Shown piece by piece: positions 25,059 to 34,997 of a DNA stretch of 39,816 bases; position 1 is the first letter of the stretch; each line of letters begins with the position of its first letter. The DNA is taken from assembly GCA_050043265.1 (NCBI GenBank), contig JBHJIR010000135.1:1-39816 (forward strand). Direction: 5' to 3'. Made by a program: the position numbers and the translations under genes. The stretch comes from Pelagibius sp050043265 (GTDB taxonomy: Bacteria; Pseudomonadota; Alphaproteobacteria; Kiloniellales; Kiloniellaceae). Below the pieces are notes generated by a model. That model was not told where the DNA came from. It was given only the letters and a program-made list of their open reading frames with translations, and did no database searches.

Positions 25059-25460
25059 TCATTCTTCCGGCGGGGTCTCGTCGTCCGGCTGCAGCAGCAA
25101 ACGCCCGACCCGGCCGCCCTTCACCAGGTGCGTCTGCAGGATCTCCTCGGCGTCCTCGATCGTGCGGTAGTGGTACCAGACCCCTTCGGGGTAGATCACC
25201 ATCACCGGGCCCAGTTCGCAGCGGTCGAGGCAACCGGATTGATTGATGCGGATGCCCTCGATACCCAGTTCCTTGGCGCGCGCCTTCAGATAGTTGCGCA
25301 GCCGGATGGCACCCTTTTCCTTGCAGCAGCCGCGCTCGTGCCCCGGCGGGCGCTCGTTCATGCAGCAAAAAACGTGGCAGCGAAAGTAAGGCGCCGGATC
25401 GCCGTCAGCCTGGGTCCCGGCCTCGCCGGCCGGCGCGTCCTGTTGCACGACTTCCGTCAT
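25059..25460 (-). CDS. thioredoxin-like [2Fe-2S] ferredoxin
   Basis: 133-aa protein of the (2Fe-2S) ferredoxin domain family with a thioredoxin-like fold. The signature HVFCCMNERPPGHERGCC and later QSGCLDRCELGP are present; cluster ligands are expected among Cys33, Cys45/46, Cys77 and Cys81. The N-terminal 22 residues are acidic and low complexity. Probably a small cytoplasmic electron carrier; the partner is unknown. ATG 25460 lies 9 nt after the stop of the DUF6489 gene, so the two form a unit, and mnmE follows 49 bp downstream on the same strand. Confidence 0.88.
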   Translation of the reverse strand: MTEVVQQDAPAGEAGTQADGDPAPYFRCHVFCCMNERPPGHERGCCKEKGAIRLRNYLKARAKELGIEGIRINQSGCLDRCELGPVMVIYPEGVWYHYRTIEDAEEILQTHLVKGGRVGRLLLQPDDETPPEE

Positions 25461-25469
25461 AACCCGCCG

Positions 25470-25721
25470 CTATCCTTCCTTCTTCTCGCCAGCCGCGCCG
25501 CCCATCTGGGCCCAGAAGGCCTTCTGCAGCTGCTCCCAACCCTGCAGGCCCGCCGGCAGCCAGGTCTTGAACAGCTGCTCCGGCTCCATCGCCTGCATAT
25601 TCGCCATCATCCGCTTTTGCAGTTCGGCCATCAGCGCTTCCTGCATCGGCCCGACGTCGGGCAGGCCAAGGAAGGCGCGCGCCTCCTCCGGCGTGCAGTC
25701 GATATCCACGTGAATCTTCAT
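25470..25721 (-). CDS. DUF6489 family small protein
   Basis: 83-aa protein beginning MKIHVDIDCTPEEARAFLGLPDVG, which I recognise as the alphaproteobacterial DUF6489 family. It is predicted to be helical with many Met and Gln residues (KRMMANMQAMEPEQLF), and the family tail resembles phasin-like proteins only loosely. Function unknown. The frame also has a GTG at 25730, but homology starts at MKIHVD, so ATG 25721 is used; AAGG precedes it. First gene of the unit with the ferredoxin. Confidence 0.85.
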   Translation of the reverse strand: MKIHVDIDCTPEEARAFLGLPDVGPMQEALMAELQKRMMANMQAMEPEQLFKTWLPAGLQGWEQLQKAFWAQMGGAAGEKKEG

Positions 25722-25933
25722 CGCCGCCACCTTCCTTCCGCGGAAAACGCCTGCCGGGGAAACATCCGCCGTGTCCAGGCATACCCATTTGGCATTTATG
25801 GTTGAGCCGACAAAGACCCGCGTCCCATATAGGATGACTGAGCCTACATGTCACCCTTACGCCGCCGCAATCCCATGCCTTAGCATTCCGGGGGCCGAAC
25901 GCGCAGCCCGCTTCATCACAGGAACGCTCCTTC

Positions 25934-28042
25934 ATGGCCGACACCGAGCCCTCCCACACCGCCGCCGCTGGCCAGGCAGACGGCAACCGGCTGGGTGCGG
26001 AGACCAGTCCCTACCTGCTGCAGCACCGCGACAACCCGGTCGCCTGGCAGGCCTGGGGCGAGACCGCCTTCGCCGCGGCCCGTGCCGCCGACAAGCCGGT
26101 GCTGCTCTCGGTCGGCTATGCCGCCTGCCACTGGTGCCACGTGATGGCCCACGAGTGTTTCGAAGACCCTGAAATCGCCGGCCTGATGAACACGCTCTTC
26201 GTGAACATCAAGGTCGACCGCGAAGAACGCCCGGACATCGACAGTATCTATCAGGCCGCCCTGGCGCTGCTCGGCGAACACGGCGGCTGGCCACTGACCA
26301 TGTTCCTAACCCCGGCGGGCGAGCCCTTCTGGGGCGGCACCTACTTCCCGCCGACGCCACGCTATGGGCGTCCCAGCTTTCCCCAGGTGCTGCACGCGGT
26401 CGCCGAGATCTATGCCAACGACAAAGCCCGCATCGAAAAGAACACCACGGCCCTGAAAGACGCCCTCGACCGCCTGTCGCAGAACCTCAGCGGCACAGCG
26501 ATCCCGCCGCAGGCAATCGACCAGGTCGCCCAGCACCTGGTCGGCGAGATCGATCCGGTCGACGGCGGCATCGGCGGCGCCCCGAAATTCCCGCAGCCGG
26601 CGATCCTCAAGCTGTTCTGGCGCGCCTGGAAACGCAGCGGCGACCCCGCGCTGCGCCACGCCGTCGAGCTGACCATGACGAAGATGGCGCAAGGCGGCAT
26701 CTACGACCATCTCGGCGGCGGCTTCGCCCGCTATGCGACCGATGCCCGCTGGCTGGTGCCGCACTTCGAGAAGATGCTCTACGACAATGCCCAATTGCTC
26801 GAGGTGCTGACCTGGCTGTGGCAGGACACCGGCCATCCGCTGTATGCCGCCCGCGCGCGCGAAACCGTTGCCTGGGTGCTGCGCGAGATGATCGCCGATG
26901 ACGCCGACGGCGAGCCCAGCGGCGGCTTCGCCGCCACCCTGGACGCCGACAGCGACGGCGAGGAAGGCAAGTTCTACGTCTGGAGTGAAAAAGAAATCGA
27001 CACGCTGCTGGGCGACGACGACGCCGCCCTCTTCAAGACGCACTACGACGTGACGCCGCAGGGCAATTGGGAAGGCAAGACCATCCTCAACCGCACGGCC
27101 CTCACCCAATCGGGCCAGCCGGCGCTGGCCGACGCGGCAACCGAAGTCCGCCTCGCCGCCTGCCGCGATATCCTGCTGGCCGAACGCGCCAAACGAGTCT
27201 GGCCGGGCTGGGACGACAAGGTGCTGGCCGACTGGAACGGGCTGATGATCGCCGCGCTCGCCGAAGCGGCAACGGCCTTCGGCGAACCCGCCTGGCTGGC
27301 CGCCGCCGAACGCGCCTTCGCCTTCGTCTGCCGCGAGATGGAACGCGACGGGCGGCTGTATCACAGCTGGCGCCACGGCATCCTGAAGCATCCGGCGACC
27401 CTGGACGACTACGCCAACATGGCCGCCGCCGCCATTGCGCTCAACGAAGCGACCGGGCAAGGCGACTACCTGGCGAAAGCCGAGGTGTGGACTGCACAAC
27501 TCGACCGCCACTATTGGGATGCGCAGAATGGCGGCTACTTCCTTACCGCCGACGATACCCCCGACCTCATCGTGCGCACCAAGACCGCCTACGACAGCGC
27601 GGTGCCCGCCGGCAACGGAACGGTCCTCGGGGTCCTGGCCCGCCTGTTCTACCTGACCGGCAAGCCGGCCTATCGCGAACGCGCCGACGCCCTGGCAACC
27701 GCCTTCTCCGGCGAACTGGCGCGCAACGTCTTCCCGCTGGCCGCTCTGCTAAACAGCGTGGACGTTCTCATCACCGGCACCCAGGTGGTCATCGTCGGCC
27801 AACGCGGCACGTCGGCGACCGACGCCCTGATCGGTGCCGTCACCAGCCGCTGCCTGCCCACCCGCATCCTCCAGGTCATCGCCCCGGACGAGCGCCTGCC
27901 CGACGGTCATCCCGCCGCCGGCAAGGGACAAGTCGATAACCGGCCGACGGCCTACGTCTGCCACGGCCCGTCATGTTCCCTACCGATGACGGACCCGGAA
28001 GCTTTCGCCGCCGCCCTCAACACCAAGCCCACCCAGCCATGA
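25934..28042 (+). CDS. DUF255 thioredoxin-fold / six-hairpin protein (YyaL family)
   Basis: 702-aa protein of the YyaL/SPATA20 family. The N-terminal thioredoxin-like domain (about 18-180) starts NRLGAETSPYLLQHRDNPVAW and carries CHWCHVM (Cys65, Cys68) with the pattern VDREERPDID. The rest is an (alpha/alpha)6 barrel like the N-acylglucosamine 2-epimerase/cellobiose epimerase fold, with WLVPHFEKMLYDNAQLL and WPGWDDKVLADWNGLMI. The biochemical reaction is not established; a redox or chaperone-like role is usually proposed. No signal peptide. ATG 25934. The stop TGA overlaps the ATG of ogt (ATGA at 28039-28042), so translation is coupled. Confidence 0.93.
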   Translation: MADTEPSHTAAAGQADGNRLGAETSPYLLQHRDNPVAWQAWGETAFAAARAADKPVLLSVGYAACHWCHVMAHECFEDPEIAGLMNTLFVNIKVDREERPDIDSIYQAALALLGEHGGWPLTMFLTPAGEPFWGGTYFPPTPRYGRPSFPQVLHAVAEIYANDKARIEKNTTALKDALDRLSQNLSGTAIPPQAIDQVAQHLVGEIDPVDGGIGGAPKFPQPAILKLFWRAWKRSGDPALRHAVELTMTKMAQGGIYDHLGGGFARYATDARWLVPHFEKMLYDNAQLLEVLTWLWQDTGHPLYAARARETVAWVLREMIADDADGEPSGGFAATLDADSDGEEGKFYVWSEKEIDTLLGDDDAALFKTHYDVTPQGNWEGKTILNRTALTQSGQPALADAATEVRLAACRDILLAERAKRVWPGWDDKVLADWNGLMIAALAEAATAFGEPAWLAAAERAFAFVCREMERDGRLYHSWRHGILKHPATLDDYANMAAAAIALNEATGQGDYLAKAEVWTAQLDRHYWDAQNGGYFLTADDTPDLIVRTKTAYDSAVPAGNGTVLGVLARLFYLTGKPAYRERADALATAFSGELARNVFPLAALLNSVDVLITGTQVVIVGQRGTSATDALIGAVTSRCLPTRILQVIAPDERLPDGHPAAGKGQVDNRPTAYVCHGPSCSLPMTDPEAFAAALNTKPTQP

Positions 28043-28542
28043 CCCATCCGGCCACAAAACGATCCCGCCTCACCGTCGACACGCCGACGGGCCCGATCAC
28101 CCTCAGCGAGGAGGACGGCGCCATTGTCGCCGTTTTCTGGGACGGCAGATCCAAGGGCAGCGCCGCCACCGACGACAGTCCCCTGCTGCAGAAGGCGGCG
28201 CAGCAACTGCGCGACTACTTCGCCGGAACGCGGCGCGAATTCGACCTGCCGCTGAAACCCACCGGCAGCGATTTCCAGCGCGCGGTGTGGCACGAGATGC
28301 TGGCGATCCCCTACGGGCAGACCCGGTCCTACGGCGATCTCGCCAAGGCGACCGCCGGCATCGCACGGGCGGTCGGGACCGCCTGCGGCGCCAACCCGAT
28401 CCCCATCTTCATTCCCTGCCACCGGGTGCTGGCGGCCGACCGCCAGCTCGGCGGCTTTTCCGGCGGCCAGGGACCGCAGACCAAAGCCTGGCTGTTAACG
28501 TTGGAAGGTGCCTGGCCGGTACAGCATGCCCTGCAGCTGTAA
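28039..28542 (+). CDS. ogt: methylated-DNA--protein-cysteine methyltransferase
   Basis: Suicide repair enzyme that transfers alkyl groups from O6-alkylguanine to its active Cys127 in the IPCHRV motif. 167 aa, the size of an Ogt-type protein without an AdaA part. The helix-turn-helix recognition segment TGSDFQRAVWHEMLAIPYGQTRSYGDLA and ANPIPIFIPCHRVLAADRQLGGFSGG are complete. I chose ATG 28039 because it overlaps the preceding stop as ATGA and homology begins soon after; an earlier in-frame start at 27973 would only read through the end of the DUF255 gene. Confidence 0.95.
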   Translation: MTHPATKRSRLTVDTPTGPITLSEEDGAIVAVFWDGRSKGSAATDDSPLLQKAAQQLRDYFAGTRREFDLPLKPTGSDFQRAVWHEMLAIPYGQTRSYGDLAKATAGIARAVGTACGANPIPIFIPCHRVLAADRQLGGFSGGQGPQTKAWLLTLEGAWPVQHALQL

Positions 28543-28649
28543 CGGCGCGGCGGCTGTGCCGCCCCGCGGTTTCGGATTAAGCTAGCGCCGACACATCACC
28601 AACGGCCGCACGCGGCCACCACTCTGTGCACTCAAGAAAAGGAAGGCTC

Positions 28650-29336
28650 ATGGCAGAGGTCACCATCGACGGCAAGGACGGCAGCTTCACGGTCTATGCC
28701 GCGGTGCCCGAGGTTACGCCGGCACCCGGCATCGTCGTCGCCCAGGAAATCTTCGGCGTGAACCAGGTCATGCGCGACACCTGTGACTGGCTCGCCACCC
28801 AGGGCTTTGTCGCTATCTGTCCCGATCTGTTCTGGCGCATCGAACCCGGTATCCAGATCACCGACAAGACCGAGGCGGAATGGAAGCGCGCCTTCGAACT
28901 GTTTGGCCTCTTCGACGTCGACAAGGGCATCGAAGACATGAAGGCTACGCTGGCCGAGCTGCGCGCCCATGACCTCTGCAACGGCAAGGCGGGCAGTGTC
29001 GGTTACTGCCTCGGCGGCAAGCTCGCCTACCTGATGGCGACACGGTCGGACTCCGATGCCAACGTCGGCTACTACGGCGTCAGCCTCGGCGACCTCATGG
29101 GCGAAGCGGACAAGATCGCCAAGCCGCTGATGCTGCACATCGCCGAGAAGGACAAGTTCTCCTCGGCCGAGGAAATCGCCAAGGTGCAAAAAATCCTCTC
29201 GGGCAAAGCGACGGTCCACCTCTACGCCGGACAGGACCACGCCTTCGCGCGCCAGGGCGGCGAACATTACGACGCGGCGGCGGCGACGCTTGCCAACGAC
29301 CGCACCGTTTCATTCTTCAAGGAGCATCTCGTCTGA
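28650..29336 (+). CDS. dienelactone hydrolase family protein
   Basis: 228-aa alpha/beta hydrolase of the carboxymethylenebutenolidase group. The nucleophile is Cys120 in SVGYCLGGK, the acid is the Asp in AEKDKFSS, and the His is in YAGQDHAFAR. Conserved IVVAQEIFGVNQVMRDTCDWLA is near the N-terminus. No signal peptide. ATG 28650 is preferred to the upstream ATG 28626 because GGAAGG (28641-28646) sits before it and the fold begins there. The stop overlaps the start of the next gene as TGATG. No chlorocatechol pathway is nearby, so a general esterase/detoxification role is more likely. Confidence 0.92.
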   Translation: MAEVTIDGKDGSFTVYAAVPEVTPAPGIVVAQEIFGVNQVMRDTCDWLATQGFVAICPDLFWRIEPGIQITDKTEAEWKRAFELFGLFDVDKGIEDMKATLAELRAHDLCNGKAGSVGYCLGGKLAYLMATRSDSDANVGYYGVSLGDLMGEADKIAKPLMLHIAEKDKFSSAEEIAKVQKILSGKATVHLYAGQDHAFARQGGEHYDAAAATLANDRTVSFFKEHLV

Positions 29337-30310
29337 TGGTCAAGGCAATCCGCATTCACGAGCCCGGCGGCCCCGAAGTCCTGCGCTACGAAGACGTCGA
29401 GGTGCCGGCACCCGGCGCCGGCGAAGTGCTGTTGCAGCAGAAGGCCTGCGGCCTCAACTACATCGACGTCTACCAGCGCATGGGGGTCTATCCGCTCAGC
29501 TATCCGGCCACCATCGGCATGGAAGGCATGGGCGTTGTCAAGGCCGTCGGCGAGGGCGTTTCCGCGTTCAAGCCCGGCGACCGCGTCGCCTATGCCGACA
29601 ATCCGCCAGGCGCCTATGCCGAAGCGCGCGTCATGCCGTGGGACAGGCTGGTGAAGCTACCCGACGACATCGACGATCAGACTGCCGCGGCGATGATGCT
29701 GCAGGGCATGACGGTGGAGTATCTCATCCGCCGTACCTTCAAGGTCAACAAGGGCGACACCGTACTGTTCCACGCCGCCGCCGGCGGCGTCGGCCTCATC
29801 GCCTGCCAATGGCTGAACCATATCGGCGCCACGGTGATCGGCACCGTCGGCTCCAAGGAGAAAGCCGAACTCGCCAAAGCGCATGGCTGTCACCACACCA
29901 TCAACTACCGCAGCGAAGACTTCGTCACCCGGGTGAAGGAACTGACCGACGGCAAGGGCGTGCCGGTGGTCTATGACTCGGTCGGCAAGGACACCTTCGA
30001 CGGCTCGCTCGACTGTCTGCAGCCGCGCGGCATGATGGTCCTGTTCGGCGCGGCCTCCGGTCCGGTGCCGCCGGTCGACCCGAACGTCCTCGCCAAGAAG
30101 GGCTGCCTCTACCTCACCCGCCCCAGCCTGATGGTCTACAACAAGGAGCGCGAAGAGCTCGAGGCCTGCGCCGCCGCGCTGTTTGCGATGGTCACTTCCG
30201 GCAAGGTGAAGATCGAGGTGAACCAGACCTATCCTTTAAGCGATACCGCCCAGGCGCACCGCGATCTGGAAGCGCGCAAGACCACCGGCTCGACTGTGCT
30301 GTTGCCGTAA
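29336..30310 (+). CDS. qor: NADPH:quinone oxidoreductase (zeta-crystallin type)
   Basis: 324-aa zinc-independent medium-chain reductase that reduces quinones with NADPH. It opens MVKAIRIHEPGGPEVLRYEDV. It has the quinone oxidoreductase signature around GVYPLSYPATIGMEGMGVV and PGDRVAYADNPPGAYAE, the nucleotide loop HAAAGGVGLIACQWL, and the conserved GKGVPVVYDSVGKDTFDGSL segment. Zinc-ligand cysteines of alcohol dehydrogenases are absent. ATG 29336 overlaps the previous stop (TGATG). It shares an operon with the dienelactone hydrolase and DUF1330 genes, consistent with oxidative or electrophile defence. Confidence 0.94.
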   Translation: MVKAIRIHEPGGPEVLRYEDVEVPAPGAGEVLLQQKACGLNYIDVYQRMGVYPLSYPATIGMEGMGVVKAVGEGVSAFKPGDRVAYADNPPGAYAEARVMPWDRLVKLPDDIDDQTAAAMMLQGMTVEYLIRRTFKVNKGDTVLFHAAAGGVGLIACQWLNHIGATVIGTVGSKEKAELAKAHGCHHTINYRSEDFVTRVKELTDGKGVPVVYDSVGKDTFDGSLDCLQPRGMMVLFGAASGPVPPVDPNVLAKKGCLYLTRPSLMVYNKEREELEACAAALFAMVTSGKVKIEVNQTYPLSDTAQAHRDLEARKTTGSTVLLP

Positions 30311-30326
30311 CAGGAGAGGAAGAGAA

Positions 30327-30638
30327 ATGGCGAAGGGATATTGGATCGCCCGCGTCGATGTCGGTGATGAAGAGGCTTACAAGAAATACATCGCCGCCAA
30401 TGCCGAACCTTTTGCCGAATTCGGTGCACGTTTCATCGTGCGCGCGGGACGCTTTGAAACCATGGAAGGAACGTCACGCAGCCGCAACGTCGTGATCGAA
30501 TTTCCCAGCTACGACGCGGCGCTCGCCTGCTACCGCTCGCCGGCCTATCAGAAGGCCATCGCGCTTCGCAGCGGCGCATCGGAAGCCGATCTCGTCATCA
30601 TCGAAGGCTACGACGGGCCGCAGCCCGGCGACGCCTGA
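30327..30638 (+). CDS. DUF1330 domain protein
   Basis: 103-aa single-domain protein of the DUF1330 family, a small ferredoxin-like alpha/beta barrel related to dimeric monooxygenase-like folds. It starts AKGYWIARVDVGDEEAYKKY and shows the family pattern FGARFIVRAGRFETMEG...RNVVIEFPSYDAALACYRSPAYQ and VIIEGYDG. Function is unknown. ATG 30327 follows AGGAGAGGAAGAG, a strong ribosome-binding site. Last gene of the 25934-30638 run; the terminator follows 18 bp after the stop. Confidence 0.93.
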   Translation: MAKGYWIARVDVGDEEAYKKYIAANAEPFAEFGARFIVRAGRFETMEGTSRSRNVVIEFPSYDAALACYRSPAYQKAIALRSGASEADLVIIEGYDGPQPGDA

Positions 30639-30652
30639 ACCATATCGGACAA

Positions 30653-30692
30653 GAAAAAACCCGGAGCGAAGACCGCTCCGGGTTTCGTTTTT
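30653..30692. terminator. bidirectional intrinsic terminator between DUF1330 gene and rho
   Basis: A perfect 12-bp stem (30657-30668 with 30674-30685, AAACCCGGAGCG paired with CGCTCCGGGTTT) has a 5-nt loop AAGAC. TTTCGTTTTT follows on the plus strand and the A-run before it gives U residues on the minus strand. It ends both the plus-strand operon and the convergent rho gene (stop at 30710). Confidence 0.92.
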
Positions 30693-30709
30693 ACGGCTTC
30701 TCGCGACGC

Positions 30710-31966
<1,257 letters not shown>

Positions 31967-32190
31967 GGGCGCTTACGCCTGTGCTCGCTATGCATCGGGG
32001 AAGGGGAGAATTTTCGGGACGGGACCTGCACCGCGGCGTCGGAAGCTTCTAAAAGAATGCCGGGGGTGCGGGATCAAAACCGCAAAGCGGGAGAGATTTG
32101 ACTAACTGCAGCCTACGCTGGGCTGGTTACCGTTTCGTTAACCATATATGGGACGCGACTTGCCGGGCGGCAAGGTCAGAAGATCGCTGA

Positions 32191-32219
32191 CCGTTAATGC
32201 ATCCGGCGGCGTAAGTCAA
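32191..32219 (-). promoter_or_regulatory. putative rho promoter
   Basis: On the minus strand TTGACT (plus 32214-32219) and TAACGG (32191-32196) are 17 bp apart. This would give a leader of about 215-220 nt before the rho start. The -35 is good, the -10 weak. Pattern-based only. The rest of the 31967-32246 gap shows no gene. Confidence 0.35.
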
Positions 32220-32246
32220 GCTATCCTCACCCCGCCGGAGCAGGAA

Positions 32247-32690
32247 CTAAAAAGGCCTCACCACGGCCAAAATGACGATCCCCACCATCAGGACCGCCGG
32301 CACCTCGTTCATTACGCGGTAGAAACGTTCCGAGCGCCGGTTGGTGTCGGCGGCAAAATCCTTGCGCCAGCGCGCCGCCATCATGTGGACCACGGTCAGG
32401 ATCACCAGCAGGGTCAGCTTGGCGTGGAACCAGCCGAAGGACCACGCCTCGATGTTGACCATCAGGGCCAGGCCGGCGGCCCAGGCCACGATCATCGAGG
32501 GGTTCATGATGCCGCGCAGCAGGCGCCGCTCCATCACCTTGAAGGTCTCCGATTGCCGGGAGCCCGGCTCGGCCTGGCAGTGATAAACGAACAGCCGGGG
32601 GAGATAGAGAAAGGCCGCCATCCACGAGATGACCGCCAGGATGTGCAGCGCCTTCACCCAGAGATAGGCTTCGCCCAGAAATCCCGCCAT
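32247..32690 (-). CDS. hemJ: protoporphyrinogen IX oxidase HemJ
   Basis: Inner-membrane, heme-containing oxidase that converts protoporphyrinogen IX to protoporphyrin IX. 147 aa with four hydrophobic helices. It starts MAGFLGEAYLWVKALHILAV; His16 is the family-conserved heme-ligand candidate, followed by SWMAAFLYLPRLFVYH. Later RLLRGIMNPSMIV and FHAKLTLLVILTVVHM are typical. ATG 32690 has GAGGG five bases upstream; the frame extends to 32870 but that part overlaps hemH out of frame. It sits 19 nt after hemH, which performs the next step of the pathway. Confidence 0.95.
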   Translation of the reverse strand: MAGFLGEAYLWVKALHILAVISWMAAFLYLPRLFVYHCQAEPGSRQSETFKVMERRLLRGIMNPSMIVAWAAGLALMVNIEAWSFGWFHAKLTLLVILTVVHMMAARWRKDFAADTNRRSERFYRVMNEVPAVLMVGIVILAVVRPF

Positions 32691-32709
32691 CTTTTCCCTC
32701 AGATTCCGA

Positions 32710-33753
32710 TTATTCGGCCGCGGCCTGCGGACAGCCACTCCACGCCGCCGGACAGAACCGACCACCGGCGTGGGAGCAGATCGGCTGTTCCGCCGCAGCC
32801 ACACTCCCGACCAGCTCCGCCAGTCCGGAGATGAAGGGCGCGTCGGTGCCCACCGTCGCCACCCGGACATAGGCCGGCGCCCCGGCCCGCTCGGCCAGTT
32901 CGCGGTATTCGATATCCAACTCGACCAGGGTTTCCGAATGTTCGGAGACGAAGGCGATGGGCACCACGACGATGGGGCGGCCGTCCGCGCCCGCCTTTTC
33001 GATCTCGCTTTCGGTCGCTGGCCCGATCCACTCCAGCGGGCCGACCCGGCTCTGATAGCAGATCTGCCAGTCCAGGTTCACCTCGCCCATCCGGCGTAAC
33101 ACCGCGGCGACACTCTGTTCGACCTGCCACTGATAGGGATCGCCCTGATCGACGATCTTTTTCGGCAGTCCGTGGGCTGAAAACAGCACCCGTGGTGCCT
33201 TTTCGTGATCGACCTGGCGCAAGGCATCGCGCAGCCGCGCGGCCACCGCGTCGACGAAGCCCGGCGCTTCCGGATAGCAGCAAAGGGCCCGCGTCGGCGC
33301 CTTCAGCCCCACGGCCTTGGCCTCGCAGTGCCATTCCTGCAGCGACGACGCCGTGGTGGTGGTGGAATACTGCGGATAGAGCGGCAGCAGGATCACCCGG
33401 TCGGGCCCATAGGCCGCAACCTCCTTCGCCGTCGCGCTGGCCCGTGGGTGCCAATAGCGCATGGCGATGAACACCCGCGCCTCGGCAATCCCTTGTTCCT
33501 GCAGGGCCGCCGTCAGCGCCGCCGCCTGGGCCGGGGTGTTGGGCAGCAGCGGCGAGCCGCCGCCCATCTCCCGGTAGATCTGCTGTGCGATCGGCGCCCG
33601 CCGCTTGGAAATCAGCTGCGCCAGAAGCCAGCGCAGCGGCAATGGCAGGCGGATGATGGCCGGATCGAAAAACAGGTTGAAGAGGAAAGGCTGTACCGCT
33701 TCCGGGCGGTCGGGACCGCCGAGATTGAACAGCACCACAGCGGTTTTCGTCAT
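32710..33753 (-). CDS. hemH: ferrochelatase
   Basis: Inserts Fe2+ into protoporphyrin IX, the last step of heme synthesis. 347 aa. The metal/proton residues are His194 (FSAHGLPKKIV) and Glu271 and Glu274 (VSEHSETLVELD); the N-terminus is AVVLFNLGGPD. Cysteines 158/159 (ALCCYPEAPGF) and a C-terminal set Cys326, Cys334 and Cys341 recall the four-cysteine [2Fe-2S] ferrochelatases known from Caulobacter and Mycobacterium, although the spacing at the C-terminus differs, so a cluster is only suggested. ATG 33753. It lies 36 nt after hemE and 19 nt before hemJ in a hemE-hemH-hemJ unit. Confidence 0.96.
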   Translation of the reverse strand: MTKTAVVLFNLGGPDRPEAVQPFLFNLFFDPAIIRLPLPLRWLLAQLISKRRAPIAQQIYREMGGGSPLLPNTPAQAAALTAALQEQGIAEARVFIAMRYWHPRASATAKEVAAYGPDRVILLPLYPQYSTTTTASSLQEWHCEAKAVGLKAPTRALCCYPEAPGFVDAVAARLRDALRQVDHEKAPRVLFSAHGLPKKIVDQGDPYQWQVEQSVAAVLRRMGEVNLDWQICYQSRVGPLEWIGPATESEIEKAGADGRPIVVVPIAFVSEHSETLVELDIEYRELAERAGAPAYVRVATVGTDAPFISGLAELVGSVAAAEQPICSHAGGRFCPAAWSGCPQAAAE

Positions 33754-33789
33754 GTCACCCCGCTTGATTGCCGGCCGTCGGAGCGTCGC

Positions 33790-34875
33790 TCAGCCACGCC
33801 AGGCCCGGATCTGCGCCAACATTTCCGCCACATGCTCCAACGGCGTCTGCGGCACGATACCGTGTCCCAGATTGAAGACGAAAGGCCCTCCGGCCAGCGT
33901 CTCGAGGATAGTCTCCACGGCTTGGCGCAGGCTATCGCCCCCGGCGACCAGCAGCAAGGGATCGAGGTTTCCCTGCAGGCAGGCCTTGGGCTGCAGCACA
34001 TCGCGTGCCCAGCCCAGCGGCACCGTGGTGTCGAGCCCCAGGGCATCGGCGCCACATTCTTCCGCATAGGTCTGGTACAGCAACCCCGCGCCGCGCGGAA
34101 AGACGATGATCGGCACGCCGGGCCGCTCGCTCTTGAGGCGCTTGACCAGCGCCTTCACCGGCTCCAGGCACCAACGTCTCAGATGGGCTTCCGGCCATAC
34201 CCCGGCCCAGGAATCGAAGATCTGAACCGCCTCGGCCCCCGCATCGATCTGCGCGATGAGGTAATCGCCGGTGGCCTCGACCAGCAGGTCGATCAACCGC
34301 TGCATCGCCTCGGGATCCCCATAGGCCCAGCGCTTGCCGGCAGCGAAATCCTTGCTGGAGCCACCCTCCAGCATGTAGCTGGCCACTGTCCAGGGCGCTC
34401 CGGCAAAACCGATCAGCGTCGTTTCCGCCGGCAGTTCCCCGCTCAACCGGCCGAGGGTCTCGTAGACCGGGGCCAGAGCCTGATGCAGGCGCCCGCGGTC
34501 CAGGCGGTCCAGATCGGCGCTGGTTTCCAGCGGCTCCAGCCGCGGTCCGTGCCCCTCCTCGAACCAGACTTTCTGGCCGAGGGCATGGGGTACCACCAGG
34601 ATATCGGAAAACAGGATCGCGGCATCGAAGCCGAAGCGCCGGATCGGCTGCAGCGTGACCTCGACGGCATAGTCCGGCGTGTAGCAAAGATCCAGGAAGC
34701 CGTCGGCCTTGGCGCGCAGATCGCGATATTCCGGCAAGTACCGACCGGCCTGCCGCATCAGCCAAACCGGCGGGCTTTCCAGCGTTTCCCCCTGCAAGGC
34801 GCGCAGCATCTTTTTGGCCGGCCGGGCAGCAGCGGAATGCGTCGTCGGGCTGGTACTCTCAGGCGTCTGGCTCAT
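33790..34875 (-). CDS. hemE: uroporphyrinogen decarboxylase
   Basis: Decarboxylates uroporphyrinogen III to coproporphyrinogen III. 361 aa. The substrate motif WLMRQAGRYLPEYR (38-51) is complete, with FDAAILFSDILVVP, GFAGAPWTVASYMLEGG, QIFDSWAG and FNLGHGIVPQTP. An extra Ser/Thr/Ala-rich N-terminus of about 20 residues precedes the core; ATG 34875 is used. First gene of the hem unit, reading away from the adjacent oriC region, as hemE does in Caulobacter. A TATAAT lies 135-140 bp upstream in the AT-rich stretch. Confidence 0.97.
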   Translation of the reverse strand: MSQTPESTSPTTHSAAARPAKKMLRALQGETLESPPVWLMRQAGRYLPEYRDLRAKADGFLDLCYTPDYAVEVTLQPIRRFGFDAAILFSDILVVPHALGQKVWFEEGHGPRLEPLETSADLDRLDRGRLHQALAPVYETLGRLSGELPAETTLIGFAGAPWTVASYMLEGGSSKDFAAGKRWAYGDPEAMQRLIDLLVEATGDYLIAQIDAGAEAVQIFDSWAGVWPEAHLRRWCLEPVKALVKRLKSERPGVPIIVFPRGAGLLYQTYAEECGADALGLDTTVPLGWARDVLQPKACLQGNLDPLLLVAGGDSLRQAVETILETLAGGPFVFNLGHGIVPQTPLEHVAEMLAQIRAWRG

Positions 34876-34997
34876 CGGGTCGTCGATCGTCCTTCGGTGC
34901 CGGGTTGGCTGGGTAACTTGGCTGGGCGAGCAGCGTTTCTGCAGGGCTCAAGTTCCGACAAGATGGCCTTTTCGCCCCGCAAGGCAAAGCCCTCTTC

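Noticed and set aside
25706..25718. CACGTG core resembling parS in the DUF6489 gene
   Set aside because: Flanks do not match TGTTT/AAACA; only the core hexamer agrees. The CACGTG near 26138 was rejected for the same reason.
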